Shown piece by piece: positions 55,084 to 64,000 of a stretch of 64,000 nucleotides of DNA. Under the pieces are notes generated by a model. It was not told the DNA's origin, did no database searches, and saw only the letters and a list, made by a program, of their open reading frames with translations. Numbering within the stretch: the first letter of the stretch is position 1; the number at the start of each line of letters is the position of its first letter. The DNA lies in contig NZ_AP022573.1 of NCBI RefSeq assembly GCF_010729105.1, positions 992,001 through 1,056,000 of the forward strand. Reading direction: 5' to 3'. The position numbers and the translations under genes are program-made. The DNA is from Mycobacterium saskatchewanense (GTDB lineage Bacteria; Actinomycetota; Actinomycetes; Mycobacteriales; Mycobacteriaceae).

Positions 55084-57087
55084 TTACCCGGTTCGGTCGG
55101 CGGGATTGCGGTTCCACTCCACCCACCCCACACCACGCCGGCCGTCCGCCGTGGTGATCGTGGCCCAGGCCCGCGGGAACTGGCTGATCCGTCCGTCGTC
55201 GGCGGTCAGCAGCACCGGGGCGTGGCCGGCCGGGTGCAGCTCGGCGGCGATCCCGGCCGGCTCCAGGGTCACCGTGGCGTCCCGCGGCAACCCGTTGCCG
55301 CCGAACGCTTCCCGCGAGTCCACGGTGTGCAGCTCGGTGACGTCGCCGTCCCGCTGTGCGTACCCGACGCTGAAGCTCGGGGTGCGGGGGATCCGGATGT
55401 TCACGCCGTGCAGGTGCGTTCCGTCGTCGAGGTGCAGCGCGGTCCATATCCAGTCCATGCTCCACCAGTCTCGGACGCCCCAGGAGTGGTCGCGCTGCCC
55501 TGGGACCGCGGCGATCTCGTAACGGGTGTCCCCGATGGTGACGGCGCCCGAGACCGTGCACGGGATCTCGTATCGCGTCGTCAGCCGGTACTTGTACGGC
55601 GCGCCGTCAGTGGTCCACACCAGGTTCATCGCCATCTCGACCGGCGCGCCGGGCTCACCGCGCAACAGGGCGGAGGGATCCGAATACGCCTGCGCGCGTG
55701 CGCGCACGTCGACGCGGTAGGCCTGCAGCGGGGCGCTCGCGGAGTGCTCGATGTCGAAGGTGTCGGCGTGCACCGCCCACGGATCGCCCGGCAGCGGAAC
55801 CTGCGCGTCGACGGCGATGGTCGGCAGGTCCGGGCCGCACAGCAGCGCATGGATCAACGCCTTGCGCTGGTTGGCGATCAGCCCGATGCGAAACCAGCCG
55901 CCCAATCCCTGTGCCGCGTCGGCGAAGTCGGCATACCAGCTCTCGCTCCACAGCGGTTCGGCCGTCGGGGTGTGGGTGAGTTCGTCGTCTTCCGTGGGCC
56001 GCAACGGCTCGGGCGCGACCGCCGCGGGCAGCGTCGCGAGCGCGTCGGTGTCGAGCACATGGTCGCAGTGACGTTGCAACATCGTCATGAACATCCGGTC
56101 ACCACGCTCGGTGCGTTCGACGAGGATGGACGAGACGATGGCCATCATCACGCCGAAGAAGCTTTGCCTGCGAACGCCTTCGGCGACGTCGGCCAGGCTC
56201 AGCGGCGCGCCCTGCCCCAGCGCTTGGTGGTAGGCCCGCAGCAGGGCGTCGTAGTGAAGTCGACGGTCCGGTGTGGTGAGCGCGCTGCCCAGGAAGTACG
56301 ACAGGTCGGTCAGCGCCGGACCCCACGACACGGTCTGCCAGTCGACCACCGTCAGCGCGCGGTCGGCACCCGCGGCGCCGAACAACATGTTGTCCAGCCG
56401 GTAGTCGCCGTGCACCAGGCCCCGGACCCGGCCGGGTGCCGCCTCCTGCGCCAGGTAGCCGTCGAAGGCGGCCACCAGGCGTTCGCACACCACGCGGTGC
56501 TCCGGCGCGATCTGGTCGCCGTAGCGGTCGATGAAGCCGGCGTACAGCGGGGCGATCATCGCTTGGCTGAGCGGCGAGTCCCGGTTGAGCCAGGCCGCCT
56601 CCGCCAGCACCGCGTCGCCGAGCAGCGGTCCCTGCAGCCGGCCCAGCTCGACGACGGCGAGGTGGGCCTGTTCGCTTGTGGCCCCGGCGATTTCGTCGCC
56701 CACGAGCGCCGGGCCGGCGTCGCCGAGCAGTAGATCGAAGGCGCCCGTCGAGGTGTCCACCGCCGCGTGATAGCAGGGTGCGATCGGCCCGCCCAGGCGC
56801 GGCGCCACGCCGCTGTAGAAGCGCACCTCGCGCTCATACAGGCCCAGGGCGAGCCCCGTCTGCCGGCTCACGGGGTCGGTGGCCGCCACCTTGAGCACCA
56901 CCGGACTCGGGCCCGGGGCCCCGGCGTCGGTATAGGTGAGCCGAACGCGATAACACTCGCTCATCTGGCCGGTTCCGATGCGCTCGACCGAAAAATCGGC
57001 GATGGGCCCGGCCCCGACCGCCGCGGTCAGCCAGGCGGCGGTGAGGTCGGCGGGGCGCTCGACGACGTGCTTTGTCTCGGCATGCAT
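55084..57087 (-). CDS. aminoglycoside-phosphotransferase-like kinase fused to a lipocalin-like domain
   Basis: This 667-residue two-part protein has an N-terminal APH/choline-kinase-like domain (about 1-330) with the catalytic loop LVHGDYRLDNMLFG and the metal-binding VVDWQTVSWGP. The C-terminal half (about 370-667) is beta-rich with repeated tryptophans (QRDHSWGVRDWWSMDWIWTA), as in DUF7064/DUF7065 or hydroxyneurosporene-synthase-like lipocalin folds. Related mycobacterial proteins are annotated only as phosphotransferases. The target could be a steroid- or lipid-type alcohol (inference). ATG 57087 follows lipT on the same strand. Confidence 0.8.
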   Translation of the reverse strand: MHAETKHVVERPADLTAAWLTAAVGAGPIADFSVERIGTGQMSECYRVRLTYTDAGAPGPSPVVLKVAATDPVSRQTGLALGLYEREVRFYSGVAPRLGGPIAPCYHAAVDTSTGAFDLLLGDAGPALVGDEIAGATSEQAHLAVVELGRLQGPLLGDAVLAEAAWLNRDSPLSQAMIAPLYAGFIDRYGDQIAPEHRVVCERLVAAFDGYLAQEAAPGRVRGLVHGDYRLDNMLFGAAGADRALTVVDWQTVSWGPALTDLSYFLGSALTTPDRRLHYDALLRAYHQALGQGAPLSLADVAEGVRRQSFFGVMMAIVSSILVERTERGDRMFMTMLQRHCDHVLDTDALATLPAAVAPEPLRPTEDDELTHTPTAEPLWSESWYADFADAAQGLGGWFRIGLIANQRKALIHALLCGPDLPTIAVDAQVPLPGDPWAVHADTFDIEHSASAPLQAYRVDVRARAQAYSDPSALLRGEPGAPVEMAMNLVWTTDGAPYKYRLTTRYEIPCTVSGAVTIGDTRYEIAAVPGQRDHSWGVRDWWSMDWIWTALHLDDGTHLHGVNIRIPRTPSFSVGYAQRDGDVTELHTVDSREAFGGNGLPRDATVTLEPAGIAAELHPAGHAPVLLTADDGRISQFPRAWATITTADGRRGVGWVEWNRNPADRTG

Positions 57088-57104
57088 GAAGGCAGCGTGC
57101 CAGG

Positions 57105-58610
57105 TCACTGCGCCAGGGAAAAGCCGTCCCAGGCGATTCGGCGGTGCGGGTGCGGATCGAACTCGACGCGGCACTTGCGGTCGAACACCATGACGGCGCG
57201 GTCCTCGACGGTGTAGGCGGGCCAGTCGTCGCCCGGGACTCCGGAGTGGCTGAATGACCGCCAACGGCGTTGTACCTGGTTGCTGACCTTCAGGGCGGCG
57301 CGCCGGTCGGCGGCGGCGGTCAGCAGCGCGCCGAACCTGGTGCGATAGACATCGAAGACCGCGAGCAGTTCGGTGGCGTGGGTGGCGCCCAGGCCCGACC
57401 AGCGCAGCGTCCGGGGGGCGTAGTCGTATCGGTACAGGTAGGTGGGGGCGTGGGTGCCGTGGGCCTCGGCGATCTGCCAGGCCGCCGAGCTGAACGCGAA
57501 GTCGCCACCGAGCTGGATGCACGCCGACGGCGCCGGGTAATCCGGGTAGGCGGCGGTGATGCGTTCCCGGGCCGCCGGGTCGGTGTCGGCCAGCAGCTCC
57601 TCGATCATCGTCTGGTTGGTCGGCAGCATCTTGAGGAACCGGGTGAACAGGCGGCCCTCCTCGGCGTTGGTTCCCACGATCAGCGGCACCCGGTGCGCGC
57701 GGCCGGTGCGCATGGCCTCGACGGGGTCGACGGGGACGACGTCGTCGCCGAACACCGGGCCGATCGGGAAGGCGCCCAGCCTGTTCTCCATGCCCTGATC
57801 GATGAGGCGGTGCTGCGTCTCCACCAGCCGCTCGGGGGACGCCTGCATCAGCGCCTGGGCGGCATCCCGCCCGGTGGCGCCCAGCAGGCGGGCGAAGCGG
57901 TCCGCGAACTCCTCGGCGGTCTCGCGCGAGCGCACCATGCCCGACGCGGGGCTTTCCGAGATCGCCCGCGCGAAGAGCCCCTCGGCGGCGGGCACCGCCA
58001 GCAGGGTGGCCGTGATGTGCGCTCCCGCGCTCTCCCCGAAGATCGTGACTCGGCCCGGGTCACCGCCGAATTCGGCGATGTTGTCTCGCACCCACTGCAA
58101 CGCCATGACGAGGTCGCGCAGGTAGAGGTTGCTGTCGATGGGGTGTTCTGGTGTCGACAGCGACGACAGGTCCAGGCAGCCCAGCGCGCCCAGCCGGTAG
58201 TTCACGGACACGTACACACACCCGCGGCGGGCCAGCGCGGCGCCGTCGTAAAGCGGGGTTGCCGAGCTGCCCAGGATGTATCCGCCGCCGTGGATGAAGA
58301 CCATGACCGGCAGCGGTTCGCCACCGGCTCGCTCAGGGGTGACGACGTTGAGCGTGAGGCAATCTTCGCCCATCGGCTGGTAGCGGCCGACCCCGAGCAT
58401 CGTGTAGCGGCGCTGCTGGGGCGCGCAGTTGCCGAAGCCGTGGCAGTGCCGTACTCCCGACCACGGCGATGCGGGCTGCGGCGCCCGAAATCGCAGGCGC
58501 CCCACCGGCGGGCGCGCGTACGGGATAGACCGCCAGCGGTTGACGCCGTCCCGGGTGAAGCCTTCGACGGTTCCGGTCGTCGTGCGCGCGCGAACGGTGC
58601 GCTCATGCAT
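57105..58610 (-). CDS. lipT: type B carboxylesterase LipT
   Basis: This 501-residue type B carboxylesterase has the oxyanion motif VFIHGGGYILGSS, nucleophile serine in IFGESAGAHIT, GTNAEEGRLFTRF with the acidic residue nearby, and the histidine in GLGATHATELL. Position, length and similarity fit M. tuberculosis Rv2045c (LipT), which lies close to pncA there too. The start is ATG 58610; an in-frame ATG at 58631 is an alternative. It would hydrolyse carboxylic esters in the cytosol or cell envelope. It is divergent from lppI. Confidence 0.88.
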   Translation of the reverse strand: MHERTVRARTTTGTVEGFTRDGVNRWRSIPYARPPVGRLRFRAPQPASPWSGVRHCHGFGNCAPQQRRYTMLGVGRYQPMGEDCLTLNVVTPERAGGEPLPVMVFIHGGGYILGSSATPLYDGAALARRGCVYVSVNYRLGALGCLDLSSLSTPEHPIDSNLYLRDLVMALQWVRDNIAEFGGDPGRVTIFGESAGAHITATLLAVPAAEGLFARAISESPASGMVRSRETAEEFADRFARLLGATGRDAAQALMQASPERLVETQHRLIDQGMENRLGAFPIGPVFGDDVVPVDPVEAMRTGRAHRVPLIVGTNAEEGRLFTRFLKMLPTNQTMIEELLADTDPAARERITAAYPDYPAPSACIQLGGDFAFSSAAWQIAEAHGTHAPTYLYRYDYAPRTLRWSGLGATHATELLAVFDVYRTRFGALLTAAADRRAALKVSNQVQRRWRSFSHSGVPGDDWPAYTVEDRAVMVFDRKCRVEFDPHPHRRIAWDGFSLAQ

Positions 58611-58746
58611 AATTCCGACGGTAGCCGACATGAGCGGCGCGACGCGCGCGCAAGGTCCCTTTTCGGGACCCGTGGCGATCGCAAGCGCGGCGTAGCCGGG
58701 CGCCGCGGGTCGCCACCGTCGGACCCGTGGCGGCTAGCCTGGCGGA

Positions 58747-59427
58747 ATGCGGATCGCCGTGCTGATGGCAGCGTCGTTGCTGGTTGCCGGCTGCTCCCAC
58801 CCGGGCGGTGGGTCGTCCGGGCAAACGACGGGACCGTCCGGGAGTGCCCCGCCGACGACGACCACGCCCTCGACCGGCAAGCCCGCCGCGCCATCCACCG
58901 CGCCCGCGGCCGGAGCCTCGATGCCCGACGTCATCGCCTGGATCGAGGCCGGCCGCCCCGCGGATCCCGGTCGCTACCACAGCGCGACGCGCGACGGCGT
59001 CACCACGCCACTCGGCGACGACGTCGCCTTCACGGCAAAGGCCGCCCAAGCCTCCTGCATGACGGACGCCAGACACACCGGCGGCGCGCTGCTCTGCCTG
59101 GTGAGCCTGGTCAGCCCCCCGCCGCGACCCGAGACCGCCTACGGCGACTGGAAGGGCGGTTGGGTCGATTTCGACGGGACAAATCTGCAGGTCGGCGCCT
59201 CCCGCGGGGACCCGGGTCCGTTCGTCAACGGCGACGGCGCCGAACTGGCCACTGGGGACACGCTGTCGATCGGCGACTACCGGTGCCGCGCCGGCGACGC
59301 AGGCCTGTTCTGTGTGAACTACGCGCACCAGTCGGCGGTCCGGTTCGCCGCCGTGGGCATCGAGCCGTTCGGTTGCCTGCGGTCGGTGCCGCCGCCCGAC
59401 GGCGTCGGGATCGCGTTCGGCTGCTGA
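58747..59427 (+). CDS. lppI: lipoprotein LppI (Rv2046-like)
   Basis: This 226-residue lipoprotein has the lipobox LLVAGC with the acylated cysteine at residue 16, a low-complexity Gly/Pro/Thr linker to about residue 55, and a globular domain with four to six cysteines (SCMTDARHTG, YRCRAGDAGLFCVNYAHQ, FGCLRSV). Length and position between lipT and the Rv2047c-like gene match M. tuberculosis lppI. The function is unknown. It is divergent from lipT and convergent with the next gene, across a palindromic repeat. Confidence 0.85.
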   Translation: MRIAVLMAASLLVAGCSHPGGGSSGQTTGPSGSAPPTTTTPSTGKPAAPSTAPAAGASMPDVIAWIEAGRPADPGRYHSATRDGVTTPLGDDVAFTAKAAQASCMTDARHTGGALLCLVSLVSPPPRPETAYGDWKGGWVDFDGTNLQVGASRGDPGPFVNGDGAELATGDTLSIGDYRCRAGDAGLFCVNYAHQSAVRFAAVGIEPFGCLRSVPPPDGVGIAFGC

Positions 59428-59552
59428 GCTACCTGGATTTGTTGCACGCGCGGGTGCGTTCGTGCGAAGCCGGCCGTTGGCCGTAGTAAGCCGGGCGGTC
59501 GACGCCGGCTGGTACACCCGAAGCCGGCCGGTGATCGGCGCGCTGCCGTCGT

Positions 59553-59613
59553 CGAAGTTGCCGCGGGGGCAGTGTGATTCGCGGCGCGAAGTACGACCGT
59601 CACAGCAATCTCG
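59553..59613 (-). repeat. dispersed ~60-bp palindromic intergenic repeat, copy D (degenerate)
   Basis: On the minus strand it reads CGAGATTGCTGTGACGGTCG, then TACTTCG, and ends CCGCGGCAACTTCG. It aligns with copies A-C, including the off-centre GGTCGTRCTTCG, but has a degenerate second half. It lies between the convergent lppI and Rv2047c-like genes. Confidence 0.55.
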
Positions 59614-59680
59614 GCGGTTGGAACCCGAGGAGAACGATCGGGCTGCGCGGCCAAGCGACCGAATTTCTGGCGCGTCGCCC

Positions 59681-62302
59681 TCAGGACGCGGGTTCAAGCA
59701 CACGGATCTCCCCCGTGCTGCCGTCGACCTCGACCAAGGCCCCGGCCGGCAGGCGCCGGGTGGCGCCCTGGGCGTCCACCACGCAGGGAAACCCGAACTC
59801 GCGGGCCACCACCGCCGCGTGTGACATCGGGCCGCCGAGCTCGGTGACCACCGCGGCGGCGTAGCAGAACGCGGCTGTGTACCCGACGTCGGTGACCTCC
59901 GCGACGAGGATCTCGCCGGGCTGCAGGTCGTCGATGGTTTCGGGCCGCACGATGCGCACCCGCCCGCGCACCCGTCCCCCGCAGACGCCGACCCCGCGCA
60001 GGGTGTCGCCGCTGGACAGCGCCGGAGTCGAGGTCACCGACGGCTGCCAGCTGCCGCTGAACACGGTCGGCGGGACGACGCCGGCCAGCCTGCGCTGCTC
60101 GGCGCGGCGCCGCGCCACCAGGTCCTTCACGTCCGGGGGCAGAGCGTCCAGCTCGTCGACCAAGAGGTAGAAGACGTCGTCGGCGGTGTCGAAGGTGCCG
60201 GCGTCCACCAGCCGGCGCCCGTATTCGCGCAGCAGGGCGCGCAGCACCCAGTTCGCCCGCACCATCTTGTCCCGGCGCACCTCGCGGTCGCGCAGCTGCC
60301 GCGCGGCAAGGAACGCGACGGGCTTGGCGCGCAACGGGATTCGAGCGTGCCACGGCTGCGGTGCCGGCGGCGCGCTCATCGCGCGAGTCACCATCCGGAT
60401 CAGTAGCTCCGGGTCGTCGGCGTAACTGGTCGAGAGCATCTCGAGTTCGGCCGGACCACGATGCCCGATCAATGCCAGCTCGTCGAGCACCGCGGCGTGG
60501 AACTCCGGGGCGTCGGCGGCCAGCCGGTCGAGGTGGTGGCCGGGCTCGGCCAGCAACCGGCTCACCTTCGGGTCGCGCTGCGCCGCGGCCACCAGCCGCT
60601 GCATCGCCTCCACCGAGCGCGCGCTGACGAGTTCGGGCCCCGCCGCCGGGGCGGTGTCCTTGCCGCACAGGCCGCGCAGCAACACGTTGAACGCGGCGCA
60701 CAGCATGAACGAGCCCGAGGCCAGCACCCAGCTGTGCACGACGTGGTCGCGCGCCAGCAGCACGAGGCTGAGGAGCCGGCGCTCGTCGAGCCGGGTGAGG
60801 TCGCCACCCGCGAGCCGCTCGAGCCGGTCGACGTCGGCCACGAAGTCGCGGGTATCCGCGGGCGAACCGGCGCTCAGCCCAACCAGATTCACGCCGAAGA
60901 CGCCGATGTTGCGGACGGTGCGCAGCTGCTTGCGCAGTCGGCCGGACTCGGACGGCGGGCGCTCGTCCCCAAAGATCGGCAGCGACGCCATGCTGGGGCC
61001 GAAGAATCCGCTGTTGCTGACGATCGTCGCGGGTTTGGCGAAGGGCACGGTCTCGGCCATGAAATGCGCGGAGGTGATGGCGCCGTAAAGCCGATGGGCG
61101 AACACTGCGACGGTGCGCATTGCGATCTCGCGCTGGATGATTCCCCCGGGCCGCAGCCGCGCGGCGATGCCGACGCCGCCGGCGCGGAGGCCCCGCACAG
61201 TGACCGAGGCCGAGGACGGCGAGAACGGGCCCGGCAGCGCCTCCGACAGGTTGGTCGCCAGGTAGGTCGGGAACCGCGGGTCGATCGGGGTGTCGAACTC
61301 GCCGTTGAGCCCTTCGGGCCCGGCCAATCGGGGCCGCACTCCGTCGTCGGCGGGGGCGTCGACGGCGGGCAGCTCCTGGATGTTGGCCAGCCGCCACGGC
61401 AGCGAGACGACGCGCCTGCCGACCGTGACCCGTCCGCGCACGGCCAGCGCCAGGTCCTCGACGCACTCGTCGGCGGACCACGCCGGCGCGAATCCCCACT
61501 CGTCGCGCAGCCGCGCGGTGTTCATCAGCGGGGCACCGCGCACCAGTTCCAGCTCGGCCGCGAATCGGCGGCGTGCCTGCGCGGCCAACGGTCCGGCCAG
61601 CGGAATGACCGGGCGGCCGAGCGCTGCGGCGACCCGGCGGAACGCCGTCATCCCCGGTGCGGCGAGATTGACCGTGGTGGTTGGTATTTGGCGGTCCAGG
61701 ATGGCGCGCTGCAACAGCCGCAGCGCGTCGTCTACGTGGATCAGCTGCAGCCCGCGATCGACCGGTCCGTCGGGAAACGCCGGCAGGGCCAGCGCCCGGA
61801 GCACCCAGTTGTCGACACCGCGGCCGACTACCGGAGCGCAGCGGACCGAGATCGAGTCCACCTCCGCGGTCGAAACCAGTTGCTCGACACGGGCCTTCAG
61901 GATGCCGTCGGCGGATCCGGGGGTGGTCGCGTCGCCCTCGGCCCTCGCCGCGCCTCCCCCGCCGTAGACGTGTGCCGAAGACGGGAAAACGATCCGGCTC
62001 GTCCCGGAGTCCGCCATGGCCGCAAGCACGTTGAGCGTGCCGTCGATGTTGACCTCGCGGCTGATCCGGTCGTACGGGCCGGGGCTCGTCGCCCACGCAC
62101 AGTGCGCGACGACGTCCGCGCCGGCGATACAGCGCTTGACCGCGCCGGAATCGCGGATGTCCGCCGTGACGAACTCGGCCGCGCTCGACCAGCTGTCCGG
62201 TCGGTGCCGGGCGATCCCGACCACCTCGTGGCCCTGGCCGAGCAGGCGGGCGGCGAGGCCGCGGCCGAGCACACCGCCGGCCCCCGTGATGGCGATTCTC
62301 AC
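59681..62302 (-). CDS. epimerase/PEP-utilising-domain fusion protein (Rv2047c-like)
   Basis: This 873-residue protein has an N-terminal extended SDR domain (ITGAGGVLGRGLAARLLGQG at the start, VFPSSAHVYGGGGAARAEGD near 108, about 1-290), a long helical middle part, and a C-terminal PEP-utilising mobile domain (about 765-870). The phospho-histidine motif of the latter is LGGPMSHAAVVAREFGFPCV. The middle lacks a clear ATP-grasp signature. Domain order and place beside pks12 match M. tuberculosis Rv2047c. The start is GTG 62302. It may modify a sugar or polyketide precursor; the function is not established. Confidence 0.87.
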   Translation of the reverse strand: MRIAITGAGGVLGRGLAARLLGQGHEVVGIARHRPDSWSSAAEFVTADIRDSGAVKRCIAGADVVAHCAWATSPGPYDRISREVNIDGTLNVLAAMADSGTSRIVFPSSAHVYGGGGAARAEGDATTPGSADGILKARVEQLVSTAEVDSISVRCAPVVGRGVDNWVLRALALPAFPDGPVDRGLQLIHVDDALRLLQRAILDRQIPTTTVNLAAPGMTAFRRVAAALGRPVIPLAGPLAAQARRRFAAELELVRGAPLMNTARLRDEWGFAPAWSADECVEDLALAVRGRVTVGRRVVSLPWRLANIQELPAVDAPADDGVRPRLAGPEGLNGEFDTPIDPRFPTYLATNLSEALPGPFSPSSASVTVRGLRAGGVGIAARLRPGGIIQREIAMRTVAVFAHRLYGAITSAHFMAETVPFAKPATIVSNSGFFGPSMASLPIFGDERPPSESGRLRKQLRTVRNIGVFGVNLVGLSAGSPADTRDFVADVDRLERLAGGDLTRLDERRLLSLVLLARDHVVHSWVLASGSFMLCAAFNVLLRGLCGKDTAPAAGPELVSARSVEAMQRLVAAAQRDPKVSRLLAEPGHHLDRLAADAPEFHAAVLDELALIGHRGPAELEMLSTSYADDPELLIRMVTRAMSAPPAPQPWHARIPLRAKPVAFLAARQLRDREVRRDKMVRANWVLRALLREYGRRLVDAGTFDTADDVFYLLVDELDALPPDVKDLVARRRAEQRRLAGVVPPTVFSGSWQPSVTSTPALSSGDTLRGVGVCGGRVRGRVRIVRPETIDDLQPGEILVAEVTDVGYTAAFCYAAAVVTELGGPMSHAAVVAREFGFPCVVDAQGATRRLPAGALVEVDGSTGEIRVLEPAS

Positions 62303-62323
62303 TGACGGCGCTCGCTCATCGGG

Positions 62324-64000
62324 TCACTCGTCATCGTTCATCAACGCGGCGTTGACCAGGTCGTCGAGATCCATGTCGGCGATGTCCTTCTGGGTGCTCA
62401 CGGCGGCCGGGCCGTGGCCGTTTCCGTTCTCGCTGCCGTCGGATTCGGCGGCCAGCGCGAGCAACAGCTCCAGCACGCCGGCCTGTCGCAGCCGCTTGAT
62501 CGGGATCGACCCGACGACGCGCTGGATGTCCGCGTCCCCGGGTGCGGCGGCGGCCGGGGCGGCCTGCTCGGACGCCCCGACGAGTTCGGAGTGCATGTAT
62601 CCGGCCAGCGCGGCGGAGTTCGGGTAGTCGAAGATGAGCGTCGGCGAAAGCGGTAGGCCCGTAGCGGATTTCAGCCTGTTGCGCATCTCAACCGCGGTCA
62701 GCGAATCGAAGCCGAGCTCCTGGAAAGCCCGGTCCGGGTCGATGGCCTCCGGACTCGCGCTGCCCAGCACGGTGGCGATGTTGGAACGCACCAGGTCCAG
62801 CAGTATCGCCCGCTGCTCGTCTTCGGGCAGCCCCTCGAGGCGTTGCAGCAGCGCCGATTTCGACTTGGCGGCGGCCAGCGTGTCGTCGACCTGGCGCCGG
62901 GTGGGTGCGTTGATCAGGTCGACGAACATCGGCGGCAAGGTACCCCCGTCGAACTTGACCCGCAGCGCCGCGAAGTCGATGTGGGCGGGCAGCAGGAACG
63001 GCTCACCCACGATCATTGCCGTGTCCAACAATTGGAGCGCCTCGTCCGACGACATCGCGACGATGCCGTCCCGGGCGAACCGCGCGAAGTCGACGGTCGC
63101 CAGGCCACCGGTCATGGCGCTGGCCTGATTCCACAGACCCCAGCCCAGCGACAGCGCCGGCAGCCCCTGCGCCTGCCGGTGCGCCGCCAGCGCGTCCAGG
63201 AACGAGTTCGCCGCCGCGTAGTTGCCCTGCCCTGACGACCCCACCAGTCCGGCCATCGAGGAGAACATCACGAACGCCGACAGGTCGAGGTCGCGGGTCA
63301 ACTCGTGCAGGTTCCACGCGGCGTCCACCTTGGCCCGCAACGCCACGGCCATCCGCTCGGGCGTCAGGGACGTCACCACCGCGTCGTCGAGCGCGCCGGC
63401 GGTATGGATCACGGCCGAAAGGGGGTGTTGCACACCGATGTCGGCGATCACCTTGGCCAGTGCCTCGCGGTCGGCGGCGTCACACGCCACGACATGGACC
63501 CGGGCGCCGGCCTCACTGAGGTCGGCCACCAGCTCAGCCGCCCCGGGCGCTTCCGGACCGCTGCGGCTGACCAAGACGAGATCGCGCACGCCGTGATGGG
63601 CCACCACGTGCCGCGCCAGGGCGGAACCCGCCATGCCGGTGCCGCCAGTGATGAGCACGGTGCCGTCCGTCCACGCGTCCGGCATGACCATGACGACCTT
63701 CCCGACGTGGCGGGCCTGGCTCAGGTACCGCAGGGCCGCCGGCGCGCGGCGGATGTCGAACGTCGTCACCGGCAACGGACGCAGCACGTCATCGCCGAAG
63801 AGGGCGGCGAGTTCGGCGAGCATCTGCCGGATGCGGTCCGGCCCGGCCTCGAACAGGTCGAAGGCGCGGTATCGCACGCCCGGGTGATCGCGCGCGACCG
63901 CGTCGGCGTCGCGGATGTCGGTCTTGCCCATCTCGAGGAATACCCCGCCGGGGGCGACCAGCCGCAGGGACGCGTCCACGAAATCACCGGCCAGCGAGTC
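62324..64000 (-). CDS. pks12: polyketide synthase Pks12, C-terminal part (5' end outside the window)
   Basis: This is the last ~558 codons of a modular type I polyketide synthase, open to the window edge. It holds the end of an enoyl-reductase domain ([19 protein letters not shown]), a ketoreductase ([20 protein letters not shown]; active-site [20 protein letters not shown]), an acyl carrier domain with the phosphopantetheine serine in [18 protein letters not shown], and a C-terminal docking-like tail ending [15 protein letters not shown]. Place and neighbour match M. tuberculosis pks12 (Rv2048c), a two-module synthase making mannosyl-beta-1-phosphomycoketide. There is no thioesterase at the end, as expected for Pks12. 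Confidence 0.9.
   Translation of the reverse strand, partial: DSLAGDFVDASLRLVAPGGVFLEMGKTDIRDADAVARDHPGVRYRAFDLFEAGPDRIRQMLAELAALFGDDVLRPLPVTTFDIRRAPAALRYLSQARHVGKVVMVMPDAWTDGTVLITGGTGMAGSALARHVVAHHGVRDLVLVSRSGPEAPGAAELVADLSEAGARVHVVACDAADREALAKVIADIGVQHPLSAVIHTAGALDDAVVTSLTPERMAVALRAKVDAAWNLHELTRDLDLSAFVMFSSMAGLVGSSGQGNYAAANSFLDALAAHRQAQGLPALSLGWGLWNQASAMTGGLATVDFARFARDGIVAMSSDEALQLLDTAMIVGEPFLLPAHIDFAALRVKFDGGTLPPMFVDLINAPTRRQVDDTLAAAKSKSALLQRLEGLPEDEQRAILLDLVRSNIATVLGSASPEAIDPDRAFQELGFDSLTAVEMRNRLKSATGLPLSPTLIFDYPNSAALAGYMHSELVGASEQAAPAAAAPGDADIQRVVGSIPIKRLRQAGVLELLLALAAESDGSENGNGHGPAAVSTQKDIADMDLDDLVNAALMNDDE

Overview
The window is high-GC DNA from a mycobacterium, most likely a slow-growing non-tuberculous species. 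Evidence: a complete mce operon (yrbEA, yrbEB, mceA-F), an MmpS/MmpL pair, a mycolic-acid methyltransferase of the MmaA4 type, FabG3, and a right-hand block from about 45.9 kb to the end in the gene order I know from M. tuberculosis Rv2037c-Rv2048c (patatin, sugar ABC importer, Rv2042c, pncA, lipT, lppI, Rv2047c, pks12). The species cannot be fixed from sequence reading alone.

Left part (1-10 kb): the end of an IS3-family element has cut off a zinc alcohol dehydrogenase gene. Next comes an oxalate-degradation module (unknown protein, oxalyl-CoA decarboxylase, formyl-CoA:oxalate CoA-transferase, alpha/beta hydrolase), a decayed aldehyde dehydrogenase, and a TetR regulator divergent from a GMC oxidoreductase across a nested palindrome. 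An HSL-type esterase follows.

10-22 kb: a TetR regulator flanked by two TGCAAAA-type palindromes precedes mmpS-mmpL. Then come fabG3 (with an unexplained in-frame upstream extension), an mmaA4-like methyltransferase, a DUF1801 protein, a thioesterase, an epimerase/aldo-keto reductase pair and a membrane acyltransferase. Between genes lie members of a dispersed ~60-bp palindromic repeat family (four copies in the window, three of them between convergent genes).

22-34 kb: a TetR gene bracketed by GACCGTACGGTC-like palindromes, then the eight-gene mce operon with stop/start overlaps at most junctions. 34-40 kb: a protein made of three tandem Phd/YefM-type domains, an Rv1636-like universal stress protein, and a TetR-controlled aromatic meta-cleavage operon (VOC dioxygenase, FAH-family hydrolase, FAD hydroxylase).

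40-45 kb: a two-domain universal stress protein behind a DosR-like box, then the most unusual locus: an apparent six-gene operon on the minus strand encoding an OsmC-like protein, cyanase, an acyl-CoA-dehydrogenase-like flavoprotein, an ECF sigma factor, a zinc-type anti-sigma factor and a formate/nitrite-type channel. A GGAAC-N16-CGTC ECF promoter lies upstream of the first gene. I interpret it as a self-regulated cyanate detoxification/nitrogen-scavenging system.

45-64 kb: the Rv2037c-Rv2048c-like block, interrupted by a DoxX-type protein carrying about fifteen 11-residue helical repeats, a gluconokinase and an APH-like kinase fusion. It ends inside the 3' part of pks12. I recognised no tRNA, rRNA or CRISPR array.
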